A DNA stretch of 64,000 bases, from NCBI GenBank assembly GCA_037501455.1, contig CM074862.1, positions 78,580,501 through 78,644,500 of the forward strand. Reading direction: 5' to 3'. Numbering within the stretch: the stretch's first letter is position 1; every line of letters starts with the position of its first letter. Below, piece after piece: positions 21,441-32,701 of the stretch. Position numbers and translations under genes: made by a program. The DNA comes from Lantana camara. Lineage: Eukaryota; Streptophyta; Magnoliopsida; Lamiales; Verbenaceae. Under the pieces are notes generated by a model, which worked only from the letters and a program-made list of their open reading frames with translations, did not search any database and was not told the DNA's origin.

Positions 21441-23131
21441 ATTCTTCCTCCGAAGGTCTGCATACTCTTTTGTCGATCCTGAGCGGCCTTCATCCGTTGT
21501 CTAATTATCTGGACCTTATCAATAGCCTCTTGTACAGCCTTAGAGGGTTTTTCCTTCTTTTCCCCTCTTTTAATCCCTTCTTGCTTGGTCCAATTCCATT
21601 CCTCCAAGTCAAAGAACAACAGTGATCGACATTTTCGTCCGTAAAGAGCTTCATAAGGGGCCATTTCAATCGAGGCTTGATAGCTATTGTTGTAAGCAAA
21701 CTCGATTAACGGCAACTGTTCATTCCATGAACTTTGAAAGTCCAATGCACATGCTCTCAACAGGTCCTCCAGATACTTAATCAACCTTTCTAATTGTCCG
21801 TCGGTCTGAGGATGGAAAGCTGTGCTGAATTGAAGCCTTGTTCCCAAACACTTCTGTAATTCTTGCCATAACCGTGAAGTAAATCTGGGATCCCGATCCG
21901 AGACAATACTAACAGGTACTCCATGAAGCCTGATAATCTCATCATTGTATCTCTTGGCCAATTTACTCACTTTATCGGACATCCTGATAGCAAGGAAATG
22001 AGCTGATTTCGTTAACCTGTCCACGATAACCCAAATTCCATCAAAACCGCCTCTCACTCTTGGTAATCCCGAAACAAAATCCATGGCTATTTGTTCCCAT
22101 TTCCTTTCCGGGATAGGCAATGGTTGAAGTAGCCCCGATGGCTTTTGATGTTCTGCCTTAACCACTTGACAAGTCATGCAGTGTTTCACGAAGTTGATAA
22201 CATCCCGTTTCAATCCATTCCACCAATAGAATTGCTTGAGATCCTTATACATTTTGTTCCCTCCGGGATGTATCGAATACCCTGACCGATGGGCTTCCTC
22301 AAGAATAATCATTTTTAACTCTTCCGGCACAACAACTCTATTCTTGAATCTTAGAAGTCCCGTATCATCAAACCCAAACGGACACTCTGAATCAGCTCGA
22401 GCTTTCTCAGATAATTTCTGAACCTCGGGATCAATCCTCTGAGCATCAAATAATCTCTGTTTAAGATCTGTTTGAACCGTGATATTCAGAATACTAGCCC
22501 TCAGTTTGAACAACTCATTCTCATCTCCAATTTCCACTTTCACATTGGACACACTAGCTTTCCTACTAAGCGCATCCGCGACCAAATTGGCTTTGCCGGG
22601 ATGGTATCGGATCGTACACTCATAATCCGCCAACAGTTCCATCCAACGCCGTTGTCTCTTATTCAATTCCTTTTGTGAGAATAAGTATTGGAGACTCTTG
22701 TGATCGGAAAAGACCTCAAACGAAATTCCATAAAGATAGTGTCTCCACTTACCCAAAGCGAAGATCACTGCCGCTAATTCCAAATCATGAGTGGGGTAGT
22801 TCTGTTCATGCTCTTTCAATTTCCTTGAGGCATAGGCGATTACCCTTCCATTCTGCATCAACACACATCCCAAACCTTCCTTTGAGGCGTCCGTATAAAC
22901 TGTGTATCCTTCTGTACCTTCGGGAAGTGCTAATACAGGAGCGGTGGTCAACTTTTCCTTTAAAAGTTGAAAGCTAGCCTCACATGCCTCGTCCCACTCA
23001 AACTTAACCGCTTTCTTGGTCAATCGGGTTAAAGGAGCCGCAATCTTTGAGAAGTCCTGAACAAATCTCCGATAGTAGCCTGCCAAACCCAAGAAACTCC
23101 TTACTTCTGAAGCATTTTTGGGCTTTACCAT
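21407..23131 (-). pseudogene. F1 RNase H and integrase
   Basis: 574 residues. First comes the end of RT ([17 protein letters not shown]), then RNase H with [17 protein letters not shown] and later [17 protein letters not shown]. The integrase zinc domain follows ([17 protein letters not shown] and CMTCQ), then the DDE core: [22 protein letters not shown] and a [19 protein letters not shown] segment with the Glu. The frame is separated from the upstream RT by a frameshift near 23127 and runs out of frame near 21460, giving an abnormal tail. All catalytic residues appear present, so the damage is in frame continuity rather than in the active sites. Confidence 0.9.
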
Positions 23132-24642
23132 TGAATAACCATCTCAATCTTAGAAGGGTCTACTTCCAAACCTTTCCTTGAAATAATATGGCCCAAAAAT
23201 GCTACCCGATCAATCCAAAACTCGCATTTGCTAAACTTAGCATACAACCAATGTTCCCTTAAGGTATCCAACACGATTCCGAGGTGTCTGGCATGATCCT
23301 CCGGAGTTCTCGAATAAACCAAGATGTCATCGATGAATATTACCACAAACTTATCCAAATAGGGCCGGAAAATTCGATGCATCATATCCATAAAAGCAGC
23401 CGAAGCATTAGTCAATCCAAAAGGCATCACTACGAACTCGTAGTGTCCATACCGGGTGTTAAATCCCGTCTTCGGAATGTCCTCTTCCCGGATCTTCAAT
23501 TGATAATATCCTTGTCTCAAGTCCAATTTTGAATATACCCCCGAACCTTGTAACATATCGAATAAATCCTCAATATGGGGCAAAGGATACTTATTCTTTA
23601 CGGTCATCCGATTAAGCTCCCGGTAATCTATACACATTCTTAAGGTTCCATCCTTTTTCTTAACAAAGAGAACCGGAGCACCCCAAGGTGACGAACTTGG
23701 CCGTATATGTCTAACTTTGAGTAATTCCTCCAATTGAATCTTTAACTCTTTCAATTCGGCCAGTGCCATCCGATACGGAGTCTTAGAATACGGTGTGGAT
23801 CCTGGGTATAAGTCAATAACAAATTCGATCTCACGGTCTGGTGGTAAAGAACTTAAATTCTCTGGAAACACATCGGAAAAATCCTTAACAACCGCGGTAT
23901 CCTCCAACTTAACTTGATCTTTCGGCCTATTAAGAAGGTAAGCAATAAATCTCGTTGCTCCTTCTCTCATCAACTTGTGAGCTTCCATATAAGACAAGAG
24001 AGGTACCGTTCTTGATCCATTACCAATCACCAATTCATTACCCAAAATCACCTTCTTCGCAAAACAATCAACATTGACCCGGTGCCTGGACAACCAGTCC
24101 ATACCCAAGATAACTCCATACCTCTTCATAGGCATAACAATTAAATCAGCCGGATATTCTTTCCCTTCAATCAGAACTGAACACTCCCGAACCAACTGAT
24201 CTGTCTGAAGACTACCACCCGGTGGCGAACTCACCAAATAACAAGAAGAAAGACAAATAACAGGCAAGCACAGAGTGGCAACTAAGTCACAAGAAATAAA
24301 AGAATGCGTGGCACCGGGATCAAAGAGTGCATGAATGTTCATGTTATGTATGCATAGGGTACCTTCTACCACAGCTGTAGGATCAATCTCTGCATCTTGC
24401 TCCTCACCCTCGAGGGCGTAAGCACGAGCCGGGATCATTGGCCTTTGAACTCGTCTTTGAAATCTGGGGTCCTTGTCGGGACAAGTATCCGCCATATGGT
24501 CGCCCTTTCCGCATATGAGACACAAATTTAACCTCCTCCGACAATTATAGAAATTGTGAGTTGGTCCTCCACAATGTGTACAAGGAGCTTGAGCCAATCT
24601 CGCCTCACTCGGACCTTGTCGATCTCTCGTTGGTGCAGGCAA
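23125..24642 (-). pseudogene. F1 zinc knuckles, protease and reverse transcriptase
   Basis: 505 residues. Two CCHC knuckles come first ([28 protein letters not shown]), then a retropepsin-like protease with [15 protein letters not shown], where Pro occupies the usual Ser/Thr of the DS/TG triplet; F2 has the same form. The RT follows: [53 protein letters not shown] and the catalytic FIDDILVYS. The open run ends at 23125 through a frameshift just where the RT connection begins (MVIQW, then KPKNASEV in another frame). The Met at 24642 is simply the first in the open frame, not a natural start. Confidence 0.9.
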
Positions 24643-25526
24643 GGCTTTTAGAACCGTGGAGTTGGTCCTCCCATTCTTGGCTTCTTAAACGGACCCTTAG
24701 GAGGGGGAGTAGCTTGAATCATCGGTCTCTTTCCCGAATTCGATCCGGAACCTCTTCCCATTGGAGCTCTAAAAATCGGATCCTTCTTCTTGAATTCCTC
24801 CTCTTGAACCAAAGCCCTTTGCACAGTGTCGGTAAATGACTCGAAGTTGTGACCCGCCTAACCGTGTCTCAAGTCCTGTCTTAACCCCGCAATGAATTTC
24901 CTTGATTTTCTCTTCTCATACCGGGTGACATGAGGAGCATATTTCCCAAGTCTATTAAATACGGCGAGATAATGAGTCACCATACGCGCACCTTTCTTTA
25001 AATCCATAAACTCTTGCTCCTTCCTTTCTCTCACTACCTCCGGTACAAAGCATTCTCGGAATTCTCTCTTGAAAACCTCCCAAGTCACTTCCTCTTCATC
25101 CACTTCAAGTTTCTCTCTTGTTCGTTCCCACCATTCATACGCATCTCCATCAAGTTGGAATATAGCAAATTGAGCCTTCTCTTGCGTAGTAAACTGTCGG
25201 ACTCCAAATATCCTCTCTAATCGAATCAACCAACCCTCCGAGACCGCATCATCAATAGAACCAGAAAACCGAGGGGGGTTGTAGCTCAGAAACACCCCAT
25301 GAGGATCTCTATTATTATGGTTTGGTGGAGGAACTTGTTGTTCTGCTTGTTGTGGTGGGGAAGCTTGAGCCCTCCTATGCTCGACATAATTAAAAACCGC
25401 TTCCATGAAATTCCCCATATCCATTGGAGGCGCTTGTAGTTGGGATGGAGGCGTAGGGGATCGGTCATGATGACGACGGTGTCCTGGAGATCTCTCACGG
25501 TGTCTACGTGGAGGCATCCTATTCAA
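24643..25526 (-). pseudogene. F1 gag, interrupted
   Basis: The open run 25526-24858 (222 residues) begins MNRMPPRRHRERSPGHRR, a basic Arg-rich N-terminus; the second Met (25517) is the likelier start. A Pro/Gln-rich stretch follows, then the gag core: FSGSIDDAVSEGWLIRLERI, DAYEWWERTREKLE, VFKREFRECFVPEVV and EQEFMDLKKGARMV. A TAG at 24858-24860 interrupts it. The same frame continues beyond the stop to near 24660, where a frameshift moves reading into the zinc-knuckle frame. Gag builds the particle; this copy cannot produce an intact Gag-Pol. Confidence 0.88.
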
Positions 25527-25710
25527 GAGACACTGAAATGCATGCCATTTTTAGTCCAAGCATGCAAGTGCAATTAATTCGATCAAAATTCAAAATTTAA
25601 AGCACACAAGCACGTAAACAATGCATATGCAACACATTGACAAGTTGTTCCTAAAGCCGAACGACTTAACTGACTCAACACGACACTAGAGCCCGGGTTT
25701 TGCAACCCTA

Positions 25711-25723
25711 AGCTCTGATACCA
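25711..25723 (-). promoter_or_regulatory. F1 primer-binding site (initiator-Met tRNA)
   Basis: The minus strand reads TGGTATCAGAGCT, 8 nt from the 5' LTR boundary at 25732. Confidence 0.93.
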
Positions 25724-25731
25724 CATAAGGA

Positions 25732-28700
25732 TGTAGCACCCGAGCGTGAGGTACCACATCCCCCGCACCGAGACCCGACCCCGTATATGAAATGGAAGTC
25801 CATACACGTGCCAAATCCACGGCGAACGGGGACACAACACACACGCTATGCTAGGCGGGACTAACCCTTAAACCAATCAACTCAAGAATATATAAAATCA
25901 GAGTTAAAGTAAAACGCGGAAGCAAGAACGACATAGCATATATACAGTGAGCCACCAAGCTCCAAAAATAGATATACAAAAGCATTCAAATATTCAACGG
26001 CACTCACGGCCTACAAATCATGACGCTCCAAGCTACACTATGATCAAAAACAAAGTAGCAATAAGAGTATAAACATATGAGACTGAAAAGAAGTGCTAAA
26101 CATAAATGCAAGACCTAGACGACTTGTATTCCCGCCTAGCACTCCTATACCTGCACAAAACAATCGAGTTCAGTCTAAAAGAGACTGGTGGGTATAAAAC
26201 GGGCATAAGATATAATATCGCATAAATTAAACACATACATGCAAGCCCTAATCCCGTGTGAAGTTTAATAAGAATTTACCAAGTGGTTAAAACAAAACAA
26301 AACATCAATGGGATTACGACGTTCATATTCATTCATAATTGTTCATAAGGGTTTATGGCCCGGCGAGTGGGCGTGTACAATCTCCAACCTACTCCTCGTG
26401 TAATAATAATCAATTATTCAATCATTCATTATCATACATATATCTTTTGTGCTCATACATAACATGATCATAATCATTCATATACACCTTCTTCCTCCGG
26501 GTGGTGGATGGGTTTGCAAGGCCCGACCACCTAATCGTATCAATGCGGCTATGAGGTTCATGAGTCCTCAAAGCCCGGTTAGCGTTTCCTTGTCAAAAAC
26601 TCCTTGACGAAGTCCGTTTCGCCGTAGTTGGTTGGAACTAGTATATGGGATCCCCGTCAGCCCTTGCTTCCTCGGTTATCCACATATACTAAGTCCCGGG
26701 GCCCGTGCAATCATAAATACGTCTCGCCAAAATATAAGGTAGGGTTTCATAAATAAAAGGATCATACGTTTGAAATCATTTACCCAAATTGACTCGATAT
26801 ACATAAATATACTATTTTGGCTTAAAACCTTTCACATAAGGGATATATCGGTCACTTTAACTATTAGAAGAAAAACCCACCTTTTCAAAGCAAAAGAAAG
26901 GCACAAGCGTCTCAATGCTCGCCCTCGTCTCCGACCAAACCCGAATATGTGCAAAAGAAAAGGTATGAGACTCAATGACCACATATGACGCTCGGCAATG
27001 AAGTGAATATGACATGAATGCATAAATGATCATATTATATCATGAAAATGTTCATGTGCACTATTAAGGAATTTAAAACATATAATCAAATCATTCGTTC
27101 ATATATTTCATTCAATTTCATAAATTCATAAGTTCATAACATTCATAATGCATATCAATTAATCTAAAATTTCATTTAATAACCATAGCAAGTAATATTC
27201 ATATTCACAATTAGGAATAAAATAAATAAAACGTTCAAACAATAGTCGGTAAATTAAATACGCGAAATAGAGATCAATTAATTTCAAGAATTGAATTAAA
27301 TCAAATAATATTTAAAATATATAATAAACATATATAATATAATAAGTATATAATAATATATAATAACATATAATACATATGACATATATACATATATACA
27401 CGTAAATTAACATGCATGCACACACTAATATATATAATATAAATGCATGCATGCAAACACTCCAAGCACACACAACCTCACAGCCATGCATGCACAATAA
27501 CACACACACTGCACATATATATATACAACACACTTAGATAAATACATACTGTAACATATATATATACAGCAGCAAACAAACATGCAAGCAACAGAAGGAA
27601 AGCGCAGGCAACAGTTCAAGAAAAACGGGGTGACACCCCCGTGTCACCTCCCAAGCCCAAACCGAGACACCCCGTGTCTCGGTACAGCAACTCAGGCCAA
27701 GAATCGCACCCCCGTTCCGCGCTGGAAAGGCAGGCACGACACCCCCGTGTCGCGCGCAGCAGCAGCCCCTGTTTTTAACAGAAACTGACGCAGAAGAAGG
27801 GCAGCAACGTATGCATGAAATGCAAGCAAGAAAGGCAGCAAAACTAAGCATGACAAGCTGCAAGAACTCAGCTAAAATGATCCCCCAAAGCAATGGAATT
27901 AACAGCAACAAGCAAGAAGGTTCACGGCAGTTTTTGACAGCAAGGTTCACGCCAAAAAAAAACAGAGCAAAGGCTAACGGGAAATAGGGCAAACTGATCT
28001 CCAACCATCCCAACAAGTTCAGGTCAGTGTAGGCTAACCAAAACGCAGCAAAACAACACGATTTCAACATATAACTCAGTTCCAAACAAGCTCAACCAAG
28101 AACAGCAGTCGTACGTGACATTCATGGAAAGTTTTCTCAAAGTGTCATAAATGATAACTCATTAATACTTCAACCACCAAGAAATCAATGATCATAAATG
28201 ATATGAGGATGTCAAACTAATCAATCTCAAGCTTGGAATCAATCAAAACCATTAAGAATCGAATGAGATCAATAATTTGCCCAAAACTCTCTTATTTTCG
28301 GAAACAGCCCAGAAATCCACGAATCCATGCTCAAATTTGGGAAAGAAAGGATGAAGATGATCAGAAATGAACATATATTACAACCCTAAGCTTACCTTGT
28401 TGATTGGAAGAAGTTTGGATGAGATTTGAGCTCCAAAATCTCTAAGGAATGAAGGGTTATGGGACTGCCAGAAATTCCAGTGACTTTGGCTGAGTTTTGG
28501 GGATTGTGTGAGGATTGGTTTGGTCAGGGCATGACATATCCGGCTAGGGGGTTGAGTTAGGGTTCAATAGAATCAAACCATGGTTAATTTGGTTAAAGTT
28601 TGGATAAGATATGGCTATCTTTGTACAGCAAGGTCAGTTTAGTCTCCGTTTCGTTTTTCGGTTGAATTTTGGAGGTTCAAATGATTTAGGAAAAATATAA

Positions 28701-29356
28701 GGCTAAGCTTACTAAACTCGAATTTTCGTTACGAGTTCAGCGGAGTTGACGGAACTCGAATCCGAGTTCCCGAGCTCAAGATATTAAATTCGGAACCAAG
28801 GGTACGCTAAGTGCTCGTTAGCCCCCGATTTGGTTCCACAATTCAAATTAAATTCGTTAACATATCAAATAAATTCGAAAACATAAACCGAGCATATAAT
28901 TATGTTCATAACACATATATTTACGACATACTGCAAATTCATGGCATTCCGATATCATTTCATATAAGAACGATGCACAAAATAAGCAATATGCACATTT
29001 CATGCAATTCATGCATATAATATAAATTCCATGCAATAAAATTTAAATGAATAAATTAAATCTAATATTAAATAAATTAAATTAAAGTCACGTAATTAAT
29101 TCGTTAAAGCATGATTAATTAACATAACACTTAATTAGCATAATCATTAAATTAAAAATAAAATAAATAAGCATATATATATATACTTAAATACGAAATA
29201 TAATTAAAATAATAATAAATTAAAATAAAATATAATAAAATAAAATAATAACAATTTATAATAAAATTAAATATAAAACACGTAAAAACAATTAATTCGC
29301 GCAAATTGGTAAACACATACATCGTACCTTTACGTCCGAAAAGTCGGGGCGTTACA
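25732..29356 (-). repeat. F1 5' LTR
   Basis: 3,625 bp, flanked on the right by ATATA (29357-29361). Differences from 17332-20966 are scattered single bases, a shorter (AT)n tract and 1-bp indels, pointing to a fairly recent insertion. Confidence 0.93.
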
Positions 29357-29361
29357 ATATA

Positions 29362-29930
29362 TTTATAACTGGACTCGATACGTACATCAAAAAATTAAAA
29401 TTGTATCACAGTTTACATACCTAGAATTTAGTGATTTTCACTTCTAATTTTTATTTTGTGCGTTAGTACTCGTGCAAGAATTTTTCTGTGAAATTAAAAG
29501 ATTAATTAATATTTCAAATTATTTAGGCATATCAACTTATATTTTTAATTTCTGATAATTCTTTTATTCTTTTTCTAATTTTCTACGCCAGTAAATTACT
29601 TATCCAATACTCTCTATAAGAACTCTTTGTGAAATTTCTATGAAAGAAATTGATTCAGATCTCAAAGAAAAATTTGCCGAGTATAGGCAAGAAAGTGTTC
29701 CGAGTTTGTATAGACACATTCTAATCATTAAATTTGTGTTAGGAGATCTTGCGGAGTATGTGTCATTGTGTTGAATATTCTATGAGTGTAAAAAATTTAG
29801 AAATGGTGAAAATTATTATTAGAAATTATAAAAATAAATTGACATAAAAATAATCTAGACTAAATATGACTTTCATACGGACACAAAATTCCTCCGAATG
29901 GTTCAGACACACAAACTAAAATAAATTATA
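29362..29930. other. Non-coding AT-rich stretch
   Basis: No gene seen. 29922-29930 (TAAATTATA) is the left target duplication of the next element. Confidence 0.4.
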
Positions 29931-30453
29931 AGGCTAATCACATAAACCCCCCATCCTTTGGGGTTTTTGGCACTTTCCCCCCTATCCTTTCATTTTTGGC
30001 ATTAAATTCCTTAACTTTTGAAAAATATCACACTTAACCCCTTGTAACAAACTTTAACAAAGCAAATTTATACAAAGTTGATCTCAAATGTGTAGATATT
30101 ATATATCAAATCGAAGCTCTCGACGCAAGGAACACAACAATGGTCTCGAAATCAAAATCCGACAACCGAAGAAGTAGAAATCATCGGTTAAAGACAACGC
30201 ATGACGAACGAAGCTTTTGGCGGCCAATAGGGTTGGCTGGGGTATGGGCTTTGTTCTCCTTGGAGAGACGAACACGATGGTGGTGGTCTTGAAGCTTGGG
30301 TCGCTATGACGGAGGAGAAATCGATGATCAAAATTTTTTGAAGGGGTTAAGTGTAATATTTTTCAAAGGTTATGGGGTTTACTGCCAAAAATAAAAGTAT
30401 AGGGGGAAAAGTGCCAAAACCCCCAAAGGATGGGGGGTTTCTGTGATTAGCCC
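29931..30453. mobile_element. Mutator-type non-autonomous TIR element, 523 bp
   Basis: The left arm starts AGGCTAATCACATAAACCCC and the right arm, reverse complemented, starts GGGCTAATCACAGAAACCCC. The arms remain similar for about 130 bp (both include CACTTAACCCCTT-like text). Flanks are TAAATTATA (29922-29930) and TAAATTATG (30454-30462), a 9-bp duplication with one mismatch. The core (about 30065-30330) is non-repetitive and less AT-rich, with GGTGGTGGTCTTGAAGC-type text; it has no transposase. A degenerate relative lies at 39600-39905 with the core inverted. Confidence 0.8.
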
Positions 30454-30462
30454 TAAATTATG

Positions 30463-31004
30463 ACACAATGGCACGGAATACGGATTCGTACCCGAAACTG
30501 AGAGATATTCCATGATCACCCCTAATATATCTACGTAAAAAATTTAACATAATTTGGAGGAAATTTTGCATTTTTAATCTCATTGCATTTATAGCGTTGC
30601 AGTATCAGTTCTATTTATTTTTAAATTTTAAAAATAATCTTATATTTTTAAAAAATATTGCAATAATAATCCCACAGTTAACTAAGTGTGTAACGGAAAA
30701 GATATGTAGAAATCATATGTACCCTTAAAAATTTGTCAAATTAAAGTAAATAAATAGAATTCTGGCAGGGCTAAGTTATTAAAATGAAAAACGCAGGGGA
30801 TAAAATTTGCATTTTTGTCTGAATATAATATAAGCAATAGTTATAATTAATTATATGCTTAAACTCTAACATAATTACACAAATTTCATCAAAATTTCGA
30901 GAAATCACAACAATTTTTGTGTTAAATAATTTATGTCTTTCTTTTATATAATTTCATGTTTAATTTTATATGAATATTGACATGACTCGACCCCACTATG
31001 CTAC
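30463..31004. other. Non-coding AT-rich stretch
   Basis: Nothing recognised. 31005-31013 (ATGACAACC) is the left target duplication of the 31014 element. Confidence 0.4.
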
Positions 31005-31013
31005 ATGACAACC

Positions 31014-31197
31014 TATGATGCATGGATACGGACACGACGACACGGACACGACACGACACGGATACGGCGACACGGATTTTTTTTTGAATTTCCCACGTAA
31101 GGAGTATCGGACACGGTGTCGGACACGAGTGTCCGACACGACACGGCATGACACGACACGGTAAAATTATATTTTTAGAAGTGTCCGTGCATTATAG
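31014..31197. mobile_element. 184-bp GACACG-rich MITE with 9-bp target duplication
   Basis: Flanked by ATGACAACC at 31005-31013 and 31198-31206, a perfect 9-bp duplication. The left end reads TATGATGCATGGATACGG and the reversed right end CTATAATGCACGGACAC, imperfect inverted termini. The interior is made of GACACG/CGGACAC repeats with several self-complementary stretches. No coding capacity; the Mutator superfamily is inferred from the duplication length. Confidence 0.75.
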
Positions 31198-31206
31198 ATG
31201 ACAACC

Positions 31207-32639
31207 TTCCTTGGGGATGCGTACTTCTGACTGACGTTGCTCGACTGACTCACTGAAAACTCAAAGTCGGTGATGACCATCACAACTAAAAAAGCGACGA
31301 CTCCGCCCTCCCCCAATCAATCCAAAGTTTGAACTTTTCATACGATTGATGGTTTGGATCATCCAGTACGATAAGTGGCCACGTGGCCCACTATTCCTTT
31401 ACAGGATAAGTGACCGACCACGCGTTAAATGCACTAGTGTAGTGCGTCAGTTACTATTTTGCGCTCCTTACATGGCATCTGTCACCATACTGCGTTGTCG
31501 TTCTTATTTTCTTTAGAACATTAACATTTTATGTTTTCTTAATGTTTAAGTTTTTTTTTTTATTTTCTTTTGATTTTTTTAAAAAACGTGATTTCAATTA
31601 ACTAAAATAATATTTTTATTTACTTCACAAATTTCTAATGGTATACATGATTCCACATGCCTTTTCTGTTACCTAGTTAACGATAGAGAACTAGGGCAAC
31701 ATGTGAGACCATTATTGCAACGTTTTCTTAAATTATGGGGACATTTTGAATTTTTAAAACATATGAGACTAATATTACAATGTAATAAATCAAATGGGAC
31801 TAAAAGCACAATTTTCCTAAATTTAGACTATTTACTACATATACAAAACCTAAAAACCAGAAAGAAAAGAAGTATTTTCCCATATAAAGCAAATCCTAGC
31901 TGCCAATAGTTTTACTTTTACAGCTCATTCGAGATTGTTCCAATCTTTGTCCCTATTTACAATAAATAACATTTTCAAGATCCAAATAAATAAATAACAT
32001 TTTTTAAGATTAAGAGTATGTGTCAGATTGTCATTAAAGTCTTTGAAATATTTGAATTTTGAACCAACACATTTAAGGCCACGTAATGAAATGAATACAT
32101 TAACCTAAAATTAAACATTAATTTTAGGTTATACTTCAAGGGTTTGCCAACCTTTTACTTCACTATTTAATTATTAGGGTTTAAAACCGGAGCCCCAGGT
32201 TAACAATGGGAAATGATGGGTTATATACCCATTAAAAAAACTGTGGCTAAATAAGCTAGTTGAATTGGATAAGACGAATTGACAACTTTGTCCTTGCTTT
32301 TCAAAGAAAAATTACATACTTACCAATGCAGGACAAAATCGTTCAATTCCCAATGCGGGGACAAAATTATAAATGTATACCTTTAATCTTGTTTAAAAAC
32401 CAACAATGTAAAGAGTCCAACAATCTAGTGTATTTAAGAGCAATGTTTTCCAATTAAAGTAAAGAGGGCACCGGTTTATATAACCAAGAAAAAAATCATA
32501 AACAACCCATTGGCAATGGTTAGCCAACTAGAAAAGTAAAGGAGCTCTTAAAAAGATGTTTACCAACTGTGAAACTGCTAATCTTATATTAATTAAAAAG
32601 GCGTTACCTCCAATGTTAAAGTATTCCGCAATTTGGTGC
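31207..32639. other. Upstream region of the annexin gene
   Basis: No other gene is visible. A perfect 14-bp inverted repeat with a 3-nt loop lies at 32101-32131. At about 31690-31830 text such as CAAATGGGACTAAAAGC resembles the inverted-repeat arms at 1833 and 11968. Confidence 0.4.
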
Positions 32640-32647
32640 TATAAATA
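32640..32647 (+). promoter_or_regulatory. TATA box of the annexin gene
   Basis: TATAAATA in GGTGCTATAAATATACC, 55 bp upstream of the ATG. This would place transcription start near 32670, giving a 5' UTR of about 30 nt. No experimental start is known. Confidence 0.6.
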
Positions 32648-32701
32648 TACCATCAAACCGGACAACACAACACTGCACATTTTCTACTAAACAAATTTAA
32701 T

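Larger units (their letters stand above)
17332..29356 (-). mobile_element. Ty3/gypsy chromovirus F1 (Tekay/Del-like), complete but defective
   Basis: 12,025 bp between ATATA target duplications at 17327-17331 and 29357-29361. LTRs 17332-20966 (3') and 25732-29356 (5') begin TGTAGCACCC and end GGCGTTACA. The minus-strand internal region runs PBS, gag with zinc knuckles, protease, RT, RNase H, integrase, and a chromodomain-like C-terminus, then a PPT against the 3' LTR. The order RT-RH-INT identifies gypsy. Pol text and the terminal EEAT block resemble Tekay/Del chromoviruses. Stops and frameshifts separate every main coding segment, although the LTRs differ at few positions. Confidence 0.93.
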
